A stretch of 6,296 nucleotides of DNA. It comes from Clostridia bacterium. Lineage in GTDB: Bacteria; Bacillota; DSM-16504; Desulfitibacterales; Desulfitibacteraceae. The translations under genes were made by a program, and so were the position numbers. Shown here piece after piece: positions 1 to 6,213 of the stretch; position 1 is the first letter of the stretch, and every line of letters starts with the position of its first letter. The notes beneath the pieces were generated by a model that ran no database searches, was not told where the DNA came from, and saw only the letters and a list, made by a program, of their open reading frames with translations. The stretch spans positions 1 to 6,296 of the forward strand of contig JAGXSK010000070.1 of assembly GCA_018333845.1 (NCBI GenBank). Reading direction: 5' to 3'.

Positions 1-2
1 AT

Positions 3-659
3 GCTGCCGAGAGCAGGGCAGACGTGGAGCATAACCTTAAAGAATATGGCCTCAGGGTAATTGAAAGGTTAAACAAGCATGGACTTCTAGGCCCAAAGAC
101 CATGGCATCCCACTGTGTCCATATTAATGAAAGGGAAATGGAACTCCTTGCCGAAACAAAAACAAATGTTGCCCATAACCCCCAATCAAATATGAATAAC
201 GCAGTAGGCTGTGCCGATGTTATTAAAATGGTGGAAATGGGAGTTATGGTGGGTATGGGTACTGATGGAATGACCTCCGACATGATAGAGGGTATGAAGG
301 CAGCCCATATACTTCATAAATTCAACAGGAATGACCCCAGGGTAGGGTGGATGGAAGTCCCCGCCATGCAGTTTATAAATAATCCAAGGATAATGGCCAA
401 TTACTTCTCGCTGCCCATGGGCGAACTAAGGGAAGGCAATGCAGCTGATGTAATAGTAATTGACTACGATCCCCCTACTCCCTTAACAGTAGATAATTAC
501 TACGGTCATATGGTCTTTGGAATGACAGGACGGATGGTTGACACCACCATAGTGGCAGGTAAAGTTCTAATGAGGAAGAAGGAACTGGTGGGTATTGATG
601 AGGCAGAGATTAATGCCAAATCAAGAGAGCTGGCAGTTAAAATGTGGGAAAGATTCTAA
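3..659 (+). CDS. ssnA: SsnA-type amidohydrolase, C-terminal part (5' end outside window)
   Basis: The reading frame is open from base 3 to a TAA at 657-659, giving 218 residues, about half of the roughly 440 usual for SsnA. It continues upstream of the window, so the internal ATG/GTG codons near the edge are not starts. It belongs to the amidohydrolase (ATZ/TRZ, cytosine-deaminase-like) superfamily: cytoplasmic metal-dependent hydrolases of C-N bonds, often deaminating ring compounds. Counting from base 3, AES (Glu3) fits the HxAE region, ASHCVH (residues 35-40) contains the usual metal-binding His, AHNPQSN (His58) matches the family's active-site SHNPxSN motif, and GTDG (Asp88) supplies the last metal ligand. 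The end of the barrel and the C-terminal beta domain (NAADVIVIDYDPPTP, then VDTTIVAGKVLM) are intact. The true substrate of SsnA is unsettled. Adjacency to ygfK, as in E. coli and many clostridia, supports SsnA over other deaminases and links it to purine/urate or selenium-dependent hydroxylase clusters. Confidence 0.9.
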   Translation, partial: AAESRADVEHNLKEYGLRVIERLNKHGLLGPKTMASHCVHINEREMELLAETKTNVAHNPQSNMNNAVGCADVIKMVEMGVMVGMGTDGMTSDMIEGMKAAHILHKFNRNDPRVGWMEVPAMQFINNPRIMANYFSLPMGELREGNAADVIVIDYDPPTPLTVDNYYGHMVFGMTGRMVDTTIVAGKVLMRKKELVGIDEAEINAKSRELAVKMWERF

Positions 660-663
660 AAAG

Positions 664-705
664 CAGGAATCAGAATACAGCAGTCAGAATTCAGGAACAA
701 GAAGT
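664..705 (+). repeat. Degenerate 7-nt tandem array between ssnA and ygfK
   Basis: Six consecutive heptamers fit without any gap: CAGGAAT (664), CAGAATA (671), CAGCAGT (678), CAGAATT (685), CAGGAAC (692) and AAGAAGT (699). Five of the six begin with CAG. The array fills most of the 69-nt spacer and stops about 7 nt before the ygfK ribosome binding site. It is purine-rich on the coding strand, has no convincing hairpin and encodes nothing. It may be a slippage-derived intergenic simple repeat. I infer no function. Confidence 0.6.
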
Positions 706-712
706 TAGATCA

Positions 713-720
713 AGAGGAGG
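713..720 (+). promoter_or_regulatory. Ribosome binding site deciding the ygfK start
   Basis: AGAGGAGG ends at 720. The ATG at 729 lies 8 nt downstream, which is ideal spacing. The in-frame GTG at 723 is only 2 nt away and too close to be used. This favours a protein starting MGDKM at 729. Confidence 0.8.
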
Positions 721-728
721 TAGTGAGC

Positions 729-3700
729 ATGGGCGACAAAATGAGAGAAATACCCTTCAGGAAGCTTATTAGATGGATATTTGAAGAATATGCAAGGGAA
801 GGCTCCATCTTTGGAATACCCAAGGAAAAGTTTTTCCAAAAGGAAAGCAGCAAGAAAATAGACCTGTTTGGTGATAACCTTGACACACCCATTGGCCCTG
901 CAGCAGGTCCAAATACACAGCTTGCCCAAAATATTGCAGCATCCTATCTTTGCGGCGGCAGATTTATAGAGCTTAAAACCGTTCAGATTTTGGATGCCTT
1001 GGAGTTTCCTAAACCATGTATCCATGCAGGGGATGAATGCTACAATACTGAATGGTCCACAGAGCTGACAATTGAAGGAGCTTTTAATGAATATGTGAAG
1101 GCATGGTTTTTGCTTTACATTATCCAAAGGGAAATATTTAATATAGACAAGCGCACCTTCATGTTCAACATGAGTGTGGGCTATGACCTGGAAGGCATTA
1201 AATCTGAAAAGGTTAATGGATTTATTGAAGGGCTAAAGGATGCTTCCAATACAGAAATTTTCAAGGAATGCAAGCAAATCCTTAAAGAGGAACTAAAATA
1301 CTTCAAAAATGCAGATGAGAAATATATTGACAGTATTTCACCAAATATCTGCAGTTCCATTACCCTTTCAACCCTTCATGGGTGTCCGCCTGCAGAGATT
1401 GAGAAGATATGCAGATATCTAATATCAGAAAAGCAGCTGCACACCTTTGTAAAAATGAATCCAACCCTGCTGGGGTATGAGTATGTGAAGAATACCCTTC
1501 ATAAAATGGGTTATCACTATATTGAGCTTAAGGAAGAATCCTTTACCCATGATCTCCAGTATGATGATGGAGTTGCCATGTTGAAAAGACTCAAGGAATA
1601 TGCTGCAGAAAATAACAGGGAATTTGGTGTAAAGCTCTCCAATACCCTGCCGGTTAAGATAACTAGAGGTGAACTCCCTGGAGAAGAAATGTACATGTCA
1701 GGAAAATCCCTTTTTGCCCTGACCATAAACCTTGCCTACAGGCTTGCCAGTGAATTTCAAGGTGACCTTAAAATTTCCTATTCAGGTGGTGCAGATTACT
1801 TTAATATTGTGCGTATCTTTGATACGGGCATCCAGCCTATTACAGTAGCCACCACCATTTTAAAGCCCGGGGGCTATTACAGGTTAAAGCAGATGGCTGA
1901 TGAGCTGGAAGGGCATCTGACCAGGAGTTTTAAGGCCATAGATGTTACAAAGCTTAAAAAACTGGCTGGGGATGCACTGGAGGATGCCAATTACGCCAAG
2001 GAAAGAAAGATCGGTGAAAGCCGTAAAATAGACAGGAAGCTGCCCCTTACTGACTGTTTTGTGGCTCCCTGTACAGTGGGATGTCCCATTGAGCAGGATG
2101 TTCCAGAGTATACCAGACTTGTTGGTGAGGGCAGGCATGACGAGGCTTTTGAGTTAATTATTTCCAAAAACCCCTTGCCCTTTGTCACAGGTACCATATG
2201 CAATCATAACTGCATGACCAAGTGTACCCGTCTGGACTATGACAGGGCTGTGCATATCCGTGATCTGAAAAAGGAGGCAGCGGAGAAGGGCTACAGGGCT
2301 TACATGGAAAGGTTGGCTGGCAGGGCAGTTGACAGCAAATACAAGGTGCATGCAAGGGCAGCCATTATTGGAGCTGGACCCTCAGGCCTGGCAGCTGCTT
2401 ATTTCCTGGCAAAGGCAGGAATGGATGTTACTGTTTTTGATAAGAGGGATAAACCAGGGGGCACTGTAGAACATGTGATCCCTGAGTTCAGGATTGCCAG
2501 GGAGGATATCAACCACGACATTGAACTGATAAAGAAAATGGGAGTAAAGTTTAGACTAGGCGTTGATGAAAACTTCTCCATTGAAGACTTAAAAGCCCAG
2601 GGCTATGAGTACATCTATCTAGCCATTGGTGCAGCCAGATCAAACCTGGCAGATATCCAGGGTGATAATGAAAAAGTAATGAGTGCCATTGGCTTTCTAG
2701 AGGATTTTAACAAGAAAAAGCAAGGGTTAAACATTGGCAAAAACATTGCCGTTATAGGTGGGGGCAATACTGCCATGGACGCAGCCAGGGCAGCCACCAG
2801 GGTAAAGGGTGTTGAAAAGGTATATATTGTGTACCGCAGAACAAGAGAACACATGCCTGCAGACAGGGAAGAGCTCCTTGCTGCCCTTGAGGATGGAGTA
2901 ATCTTCAAGGAACTGCTGGCACCCATAGCCTTGAAGGATGGAAGGCTTAAATGTGAGGTAATGGAACTTGGTGAACCAGATGCATCTGGCAGAAGAAAGC
3001 CTGTTGCTGCTGGCAGGACAACTGAACTGGAAATTGATACTGTCCTATCGGCCACTGGGGAAAGGGTAGACCTGGATATTCTTAAAAAGCAGGGCTTGGA
3101 AATAGATGAAAAGGGCAATATCAAGGTTAACCCGGCTACCAATGAGACAAATATTGACAAGGTATTTATTGGTGGAGATGCACTGACAGGACCATCAACA
3201 GTTGTAGAGGCAATGGCCCAGGGCAAAAAGGTTGCCCGCCAGATTATCATCCGTGAACAGCTTGAAGAAGGCAAGGATATGGTTGCTGATATAGTCTTTG
3301 AACATGAAAAAAGGTATCCAGAAATAATTGAACGCAGGGGCATTCTTAAAGGCAGACCTGAGGAAAGACAAGGTGAAGCAGACAGGTGCTTGGAGTGCAG
3401 CTACATCTGTAATGTATGTGCCGAGGTTTGCCCAAATAGAGCCAATGTAGCTGTTAAGCTTGAGCATGACAGTCTTAAATCATTCAATCAAGTGGTTCAT
3501 ATTGACGGCATGTGCAATGAATGCGGCAACTGTGCAATTTTCTGCCCATATGAGGGAGCTCCCTATAAGGAAAAGTTTACCCTTTATTGGAATGAAGGGG
3601 ATTTCAATGACAGTGAAAATGACGGCTTTTATCTGGTAGAGGAAGGAAAAGAAACAACCTTTAGGGTCAGGTTAGATGGCAGGGTGTCTATTGTAACATT

Positions 3701-3791
3701 TGATGAAAAGGGAAGAGCTGCTTCAGACCTGGATCCATCAATTCTAACCCTTATATGGGAGATGTTTAACAAGTTCAAGTACATGTTTTAA
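729..3791 (+). CDS. ygfK: YgfK-type FAD/NAD(P)H/iron-sulfur oxidoreductase (annotated in databases as putative selenate reductase subunit YgfK)
   Basis: This is a complete 1,020-residue cytoplasmic protein, close to the roughly 1,030 of E. coli YgfK. Domains in order: a dihydroorotate/dihydropyrimidine-dehydrogenase-like barrel (about 1-430; DTPIGPAAGPNTQ near the N-terminus, HGCPP with Cys219, and a late SGGADY segment); a Cys-rich glutamate-synthase-type linker (Cys443, 448, 452 and 491, 495, 499); an FAD fold with GAGPSG at 548-553; an NAD(P)H fold with GGGNTAMD from 677; and two C-terminal 4Fe-4S motifs (Cys890/894/897/901 with an extra Cys887, and Cys929/932/935/939). It should move electrons between NAD(P)H, flavin and Fe-S centres. 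The selenate-reductase name comes from genetic and context work. Later work places ygfK in bacterial anaerobic urate/purine degradation clusters, so a purine-related reductase role is at least as likely. It probably shares a transcript with ssnA and ends at the terminator beginning at 3813. There is no in-frame TGA, so no sign of selenocysteine. Confidence 0.93.
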   Translation: MGDKMREIPFRKLIRWIFEEYAREGSIFGIPKEKFFQKESSKKIDLFGDNLDTPIGPAAGPNTQLAQNIAASYLCGGRFIELKTVQILDALEFPKPCIHAGDECYNTEWSTELTIEGAFNEYVKAWFLLYIIQREIFNIDKRTFMFNMSVGYDLEGIKSEKVNGFIEGLKDASNTEIFKECKQILKEELKYFKNADEKYIDSISPNICSSITLSTLHGCPPAEIEKICRYLISEKQLHTFVKMNPTLLGYEYVKNTLHKMGYHYIELKEESFTHDLQYDDGVAMLKRLKEYAAENNREFGVKLSNTLPVKITRGELPGEEMYMSGKSLFALTINLAYRLASEFQGDLKISYSGGADYFNIVRIFDTGIQPITVATTILKPGGYYRLKQMADELEGHLTRSFKAIDVTKLKKLAGDALEDANYAKERKIGESRKIDRKLPLTDCFVAPCTVGCPIEQDVPEYTRLVGEGRHDEAFELIISKNPLPFVTGTICNHNCMTKCTRLDYDRAVHIRDLKKEAAEKGYRAYMERLAGRAVDSKYKVHARAAIIGAGPSGLAAAYFLAKAGMDVTVFDKRDKPGGTVEHVIPEFRIAREDINHDIELIKKMGVKFRLGVDENFSIEDLKAQGYEYIYLAIGAARSNLADIQGDNEKVMSAIGFLEDFNKKKQGLNIGKNIAVIGGGNTAMDAARAATRVKGVEKVYIVYRRTREHMPADREELLAALEDGVIFKELLAPIALKDGRLKCEVMELGEPDASGRRKPVAAGRTTELEIDTVLSATGERVDLDILKKQGLEIDEKGNIKVNPATNETNIDKVFIGGDALTGPSTVVEAMAQGKKVARQIIIREQLEEGKDMVADIVFEHEKRYPEIIERRGILKGRPEERQGEADRCLECSYICNVCAEVCPNRANVAVKLEHDSLKSFNQVVHIDGMCNECGNCAIFCPYEGAPYKEKFTLYWNEGDFNDSENDGFYLVEEGKETTFRVRLDGRVSIVTFDEKGRAASDLDPSILTLIWEMFNKFKYMF

Positions 3792-3812
3792 ATTTTACCT
3801 TATGATAGAATA

Positions 3813-3854
3813 AAAAGAACCCTGCATGTAAGTATATATATGCGGGGTTCTTTT
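3813..3854 (+). terminator. Rho-independent terminator after ygfK (possibly bidirectional)
   Basis: The left arm (3813-3827, AAAAGAACCCTGCAT) pairs with the right arm (3840-3854, ATGCGGGGTTCTTTT) over 15 positions with a single T-G wobble, around a 12-nt AT-rich loop. The right arm ends in TTTT, and the left arm starts with an A run that would act as a T tract on the other strand. It begins 21 nt after the ygfK stop and separates the ssnA-ygfK transcript from the regulator and corrinoid genes. Confidence 0.9.
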
Positions 3855-3873
3855 GCTAACCAGATATTAAACA

Positions 3874-3902
3874 TTCACTAGACAGTCAAAGTTTGGTATT
3901 AT
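3874..3902 (+). promoter_or_regulatory. Probable sigma-A promoter with extended -10 for the GntR regulator operon
   Basis: TTCACT (3874-3879; 4 of 6 matches to the -35 consensus) is followed by a 17-nt spacer and TATTAT (3897-3902; 5 of 6 matches to the -10). TGG directly precedes the -10 and fits the extended TGn element common in Gram-positive bacteria. Transcription would start near 3909, leaving a leader of about 50 nt before the regulator ATG at 3962. It sits just after the terminator, as expected for a new transcription unit. Confidence 0.6.
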
Positions 3903-3948
3903 AGATTTAAAACTAACCTTTCTATCAAGTAAATACTATATAAATAGT

Positions 3949-3954
3949 GAGGAG
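3949..3954 (+). promoter_or_regulatory. Ribosome binding site deciding the GntR regulator start
   Basis: GAGGAG lies 7 nt before the ATG at 3962. The in-frame GTG at 3947 overlaps this site, so it cannot be the start that the site serves. Confidence 0.75.
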
Positions 3955-3961
3955 CAAGTAT

Positions 3962-4741
3962 ATGAAAATGGAGAAAAAGAGACGGCTGCCCACTACTGAA
4001 GTTTTAATGGAAATTGACCGTAACTCGTATGAACCTGCCTATATGCAGCTGGTAAATTTAATCAAGCAGCAGATTGCCATGGGAATGTTCCGCCCTGGTG
4101 ATCAACTGCCTTCTGAATCCCAGCTGTGCAGCAGATACCATATCAGTCCCATGACAGTCAGGAGAGCCATTAACATTCTTATAGATCAAAAAATTGCAAC
4201 AGCCTCCCAGGGCAAGGGGACCTTTGTAACATCCATCAAGCTGGGCTCAGCTGCCTTTCATTTAAAGGAATTGCAGGACTTTTTCATGGACAAGAACACA
4301 ACTGTTAAGATTTTAGAGGTGCGTATTGTACCTGCTAATAAACGTACTGGAAAAAAGCTTGGTGTAAAGTCTGGTGAAGCTATAATCTATATCAGGCGTT
4401 TGCTTCTTCAAGGTGAAGAACCCTTTTTCTATCATAAAGAATATCTAATATATGATCCAGCAAGGCCCATTGTAGAATCTGAGCTGGAAGTAACATCATT
4501 AAGAGGGTTATTTAATGGAACTGGATCCTCTGAATTCAAAAAGGGAGATTTAAACATTGAAGCAACTGTTATTACCAGGGAAGAGACTCAAGTGCTTAAA
4601 ACCCAAGAAGGTCTTCCTGCTTTTAGAATCGAACATATTTTTTATGATTTTGCAGAAAACCCCGTAAGCTGGGGATGGTTTATTTGCAGGGGAGATAAAT
4701 TGAGATTTACCACAACTGTTGGAATTCAAGAAACATTTTAA
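3962..4741 (+). CDS. GntR-family transcriptional regulator, HutC/UTRA type
   Basis: The protein is 259 residues, typical for the HutC subfamily. Residues about 24-91 form the GntR winged helix: YMQLVNLIKQQIAMGMFRPGDQLPSE leads into the recognition region SRYHISPMTVRRAINIL and the wing GKGTFVTS. Residues about 110-250 are a UTRA ligand-binding domain, with the characteristic VPANKRTGKKLGVKSGEAIIYIRRL stretch and HKEYLIYD. Such proteins are cytoplasmic dimers that bind inverted repeats and are usually released by a small effector related to the pathway they control. The gene lies 22 nt upstream of the first corrinoid protein gene and should be co-transcribed with it, so the natural inference is that it senses the methyl substrate (or a product) and controls the corrinoid genes, possibly with autoregulation. 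The effector cannot be predicted. The start at 3962 is chosen for its Shine-Dalgarno spacing; an alternative at 3968 is less well spaced. Confidence 0.9.
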   Translation: MKMEKKRRLPTTEVLMEIDRNSYEPAYMQLVNLIKQQIAMGMFRPGDQLPSESQLCSRYHISPMTVRRAINILIDQKIATASQGKGTFVTSIKLGSAAFHLKELQDFFMDKNTTVKILEVRIVPANKRTGKKLGVKSGEAIIYIRRLLLQGEEPFFYHKEYLIYDPARPIVESELEVTSLRGLFNGTGSSEFKKGDLNIEATVITREETQVLKTQEGLPAFRIEHIFYDFAENPVSWGWFICRGDKLRFTTTVGIQETF

Positions 4742-4748
4742 AGTTTTT

Positions 4749-4754
4749 GGAGGT
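4749..4754 (+). promoter_or_regulatory. Ribosome binding site deciding the first corrinoid gene start
   Basis: GGAGGT lies 9 nt before the ATG at 4764. It rules out the in-frame TTG at 4719, which would overlap the regulator gene and has no such site. Confidence 0.8.
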
Positions 4755-4763
4755 AGTAGGATC

Positions 4764-5420
4764 ATGAAGTATATATCATCAAGAGAGCAATTAATAAATA
4801 GTATTGGAGATCTGCAAGAGGATACCGTACGTGACATGGTTCAAAAAAGAATAGCAGCTGGAGATGACCCTTTGCATATTATTGACGATTGCCAGCGAGG
4901 AATGAGGCTGGTTGGAGAACGTTATGAGCAGGGTAAATATTACATAGCAGGTTTAATTATGGCTGGAGAAATATTTCGTCAGGTTACGGAAATTTTACAA
5001 CCTGTTCTTAAAGACCAATCAGTAGCAGAAATAAAAGGCTCTGTACTTCTTGGCACTGTTGAAGGGGACATCCATGACCTGGGTAAAAATATCTTAAGCA
5101 TTCTCCTTACATGTCATGGCTTTAAGGTACAGGACCTGGGAGTAGATGTACCACCATGGAAGTTTATTGAAAAAGTTAAAGAATTGCACCCTGATATTGT
5201 TGGGTTGTCAGGACTGTTGACACATTCCTATTCAAAGATGAAACAGACAATAGAGCTTGTAAAAAATGAAGCAAAGCCTTTATCCCTAAACATCCCAGTT
5301 ATCATTGGTGGGAGCCAGATTAATGAACAGGTTGCCCGTATGGTTGGGACAAAATTCTGGTGTAATGATGCTGTTGAAGGCGTACGTATCTGCTTGAGTT
5401 TAATAAATGAAATAAAATAG
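4764..5420 (+). CDS. Corrinoid (methylcobalamin-carrying) protein, MtaC/MtbC-like, copy A
   Basis: This 218-residue protein has the two-domain form of methyltransferase corrinoid proteins. An N-terminal helical B12-binding cap (about 1-88; GERYEQGKYYIAGLIMAGEIF is the conserved core) is followed by a Rossmann-like B12-binding domain (about 92-215). The cobalt-ligand motif DxHxxG is intact as Asp102, His104 and Gly107 (GDIHDLGKN), followed by GFKVQDLGVDVP, VGLSGLLTHS and IIGGSQIN. Proteins of this family accept a methyl group on Co(I) from a substrate-specific methyltransferase and hand it to a second methyltransferase in the cytoplasm. It follows the GntR regulator by 22 nt, so it is likely co-expressed with it. 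It is a clear but diverged paralogue of the protein at 5570-6211. Near the C-terminus it has FWCNDAVEG (Trp199, Cys200) where the other copy has the more usual ADGWGQDAVEA. The methyl substrate (methanol, methylamine, methoxy-aromatic, betaine or other) cannot be told from this protein. Confidence 0.9.
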   Translation: MKYISSREQLINSIGDLQEDTVRDMVQKRIAAGDDPLHIIDDCQRGMRLVGERYEQGKYYIAGLIMAGEIFRQVTEILQPVLKDQSVAEIKGSVLLGTVEGDIHDLGKNILSILLTCHGFKVQDLGVDVPPWKFIEKVKELHPDIVGLSGLLTHSYSKMKQTIELVKNEAKPLSLNIPVIIGGSQINEQVARMVGTKFWCNDAVEGVRICLSLINEIK

Positions 5421-5448
5421 AAAAATTGGAAACAAAATTTTTTGGCAA

Positions 5449-5477
5449 TTGACAACTTCTATATATAACTATATAAT
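5449..5477 (+). promoter_or_regulatory. Perfect-consensus sigma-A promoter for corrinoid gene B
   Basis: TTGACA (5449-5454) is followed by exactly 17 nt and TATAAT (5472-5477). Both hexamers match the housekeeping consensus at all six positions. The expected transcription start is near 5484, giving a leader of about 85 nt before the ATG at 5570. It lies within the 149-nt spacer between the two corrinoid genes, so corrinoid gene B and the methyltransferase-like gene can be expressed independently of the regulator. A promoter this strong beside a GntR-type gene is a likely target of repression. Confidence 0.88.
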
Positions 5478-5514
5478 TTGAATTAAGAAATATTTAATTT
5501 TTCAGTTAATTAAC

Positions 5515-5532
5515 AAAAGGAGGGCAGGAGGT
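5515..5532 (+). promoter_or_regulatory. Shine-Dalgarno-like sequences in the leader with no start codon
   Basis: The leader contains AAAAGGAGGG (5515-5524) and GCAGGAGGTT (5524-5533), both strong anti-16S matches. No ATG, GTG or TTG follows either at usable spacing, and the real start at 5570 has its own site. They could act as ribosome-bound mRNA-stabilising (STAB-SD-like) or standby sites, or be relics. The sequence is clear but the role is inference. Confidence 0.4.
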
Positions 5533-5555
5533 TTTATAATAAACTTCAACTATTT

Positions 5556-5564
5556 AAGGAGAGG
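5556..5564 (+). promoter_or_regulatory. Ribosome binding site of corrinoid gene B
   Basis: AAGGAGAGG begins 14 nt before the ATG at 5570; its AAGGAG core ends 8 nt before it. This supports 5570 as the start. Confidence 0.8.
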
Positions 5565-5569
5565 GTGTC

Positions 5570-6211
5570 ATGTTAGAAAAATTAGTAGATGCCATAGCCG
5601 GGATGCGTGAAGAGGAAGCCATTAGCCTTGTTGAAGAGTTGTTGGATCAGGGCATTGAACCCCTGGAAATCTTGAAGAAATGTCGTGCAGCAGTTGAAAT
5701 AATTGGAGAGAAATATGAAAAAGGCGAATACTTTATGCCAGAATTAATATTGACCGGGGAAATGCTAAATAGGATTTCAAGTCTGGCAAAAGCCAAGATG
5801 ACTGAAAGTTTAGAAGAGGATGAAAACAAGTATATTGGCAAAGTAGTATTGGGTACAGTAAAGGGTGATATCCATGACATTGGTAAAAATATAGTTGCCT
5901 TCATGTTGGATACCAACGGATTTAAGGTGTACGACCTTGGAGTAGATGTGCCGTCATCAAAATTTGTGGAAGCTATAAAAGAGTACAAGCCGCAAATAGT
6001 AGGCATGAGTGCCTTGCTTACTCTAGCCTTTGATAAAATGAAGGATACAGTAAAAGCCATTGAAGATGCAGGATTAAGGGATCAAGTCAAAATCATGATA
6101 GGTGGTGCTCCCATTAATGACCAGATTAAAGAGTATACTGGTGCTGATGGTTGGGGACAGGACGCAGTAGAAGCTGTTTCCCTGGCGAAAAAGTGGATGG
6201 GGGGTAATTAA
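5570..6211 (+). CDS. Corrinoid (methylcobalamin-carrying) protein, MtaC/MtbC-like, copy B
   Basis: The protein is 213 residues, the usual size for a methyltransferase corrinoid protein. The N-terminal helical cap spans about 1-85 (IIGEKYEKGEYFMPELILTGEM is the conserved segment). The B12-binding domain follows from about residue 91, with the lower-ligand motif complete at Asp100, His102 and Gly105 (GDIHDIGKN). Further B12-fold signatures are GFKVYDLGVDVP, VGMSALLT, IMIGGAPIN and the C-terminal ADGWGQDAVEAV. It should shuttle a methyl group on its cobalt between a substrate methyltransferase and an acceptor methyltransferase. Expression is probably driven by the consensus promoter just upstream. 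The URO-D-like gene starts 2 nt after its stop, implying tight co-expression and a likely partner. It is a diverged paralogue of the upstream corrinoid protein, closer to the family norm at its C-terminus. The methyl substrate is not determinable here. Confidence 0.93.
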   Translation: MLEKLVDAIAGMREEEAISLVEELLDQGIEPLEILKKCRAAVEIIGEKYEKGEYFMPELILTGEMLNRISSLAKAKMTESLEEDENKYIGKVVLGTVKGDIHDIGKNIVAFMLDTNGFKVYDLGVDVPSSKFVEAIKEYKPQIVGMSALLTLAFDKMKDTVKAIEDAGLRDQVKIMIGGAPINDQIKEYTGADGWGQDAVEAVSLAKKWMGGN

Positions 6212-6213
6212 AG

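Noticed and set aside
723..728. GTG at 723 as the ygfK start
   Set aside because: It is only 2 nt from the Shine-Dalgarno site; ATG at 729 has 8-nt spacing.
705..1127. Minus-strand frame opposite the start of ygfK
   Set aside because: It lies entirely opposite a well-supported gene, has no family resemblance and overlaps the ygfK ribosome binding site.
2615..3343. Long minus-strand frame (242 codons) inside ygfK
   Set aside because: It is opposite the conserved FAD/NAD(P)H region of ygfK. Its Ser/Leu/Pro-rich translation is typical of antisense frames and no ribosome binding site supports it.
3934..3944. Alternative -10 (TACTAT or TATAAA) just before the regulator gene
   Set aside because: No -35-like hexamer lies at the right distance, and the transcript would start almost on the ribosome binding site.
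4719..4763. TTG start at 4719 for corrinoid protein A
   Set aside because: It overlaps the end of the regulator gene and adds residues not expected in the family; ATG at 4764 has a proper GGAGGT site.
5421..5448. Possible terminator after corrinoid gene A (AAAATT...AATTTT pairing)
   Set aside because: The stem would be short and made only of A-T pairs, too weak to support a terminator call.
5478..5569. Cobalamin riboswitch in the leader of corrinoid gene B
   Set aside because: The leader is only about 85 nt, much shorter than a B12 riboswitch, and no B12-box-like sequence or multi-stem structure is visible.
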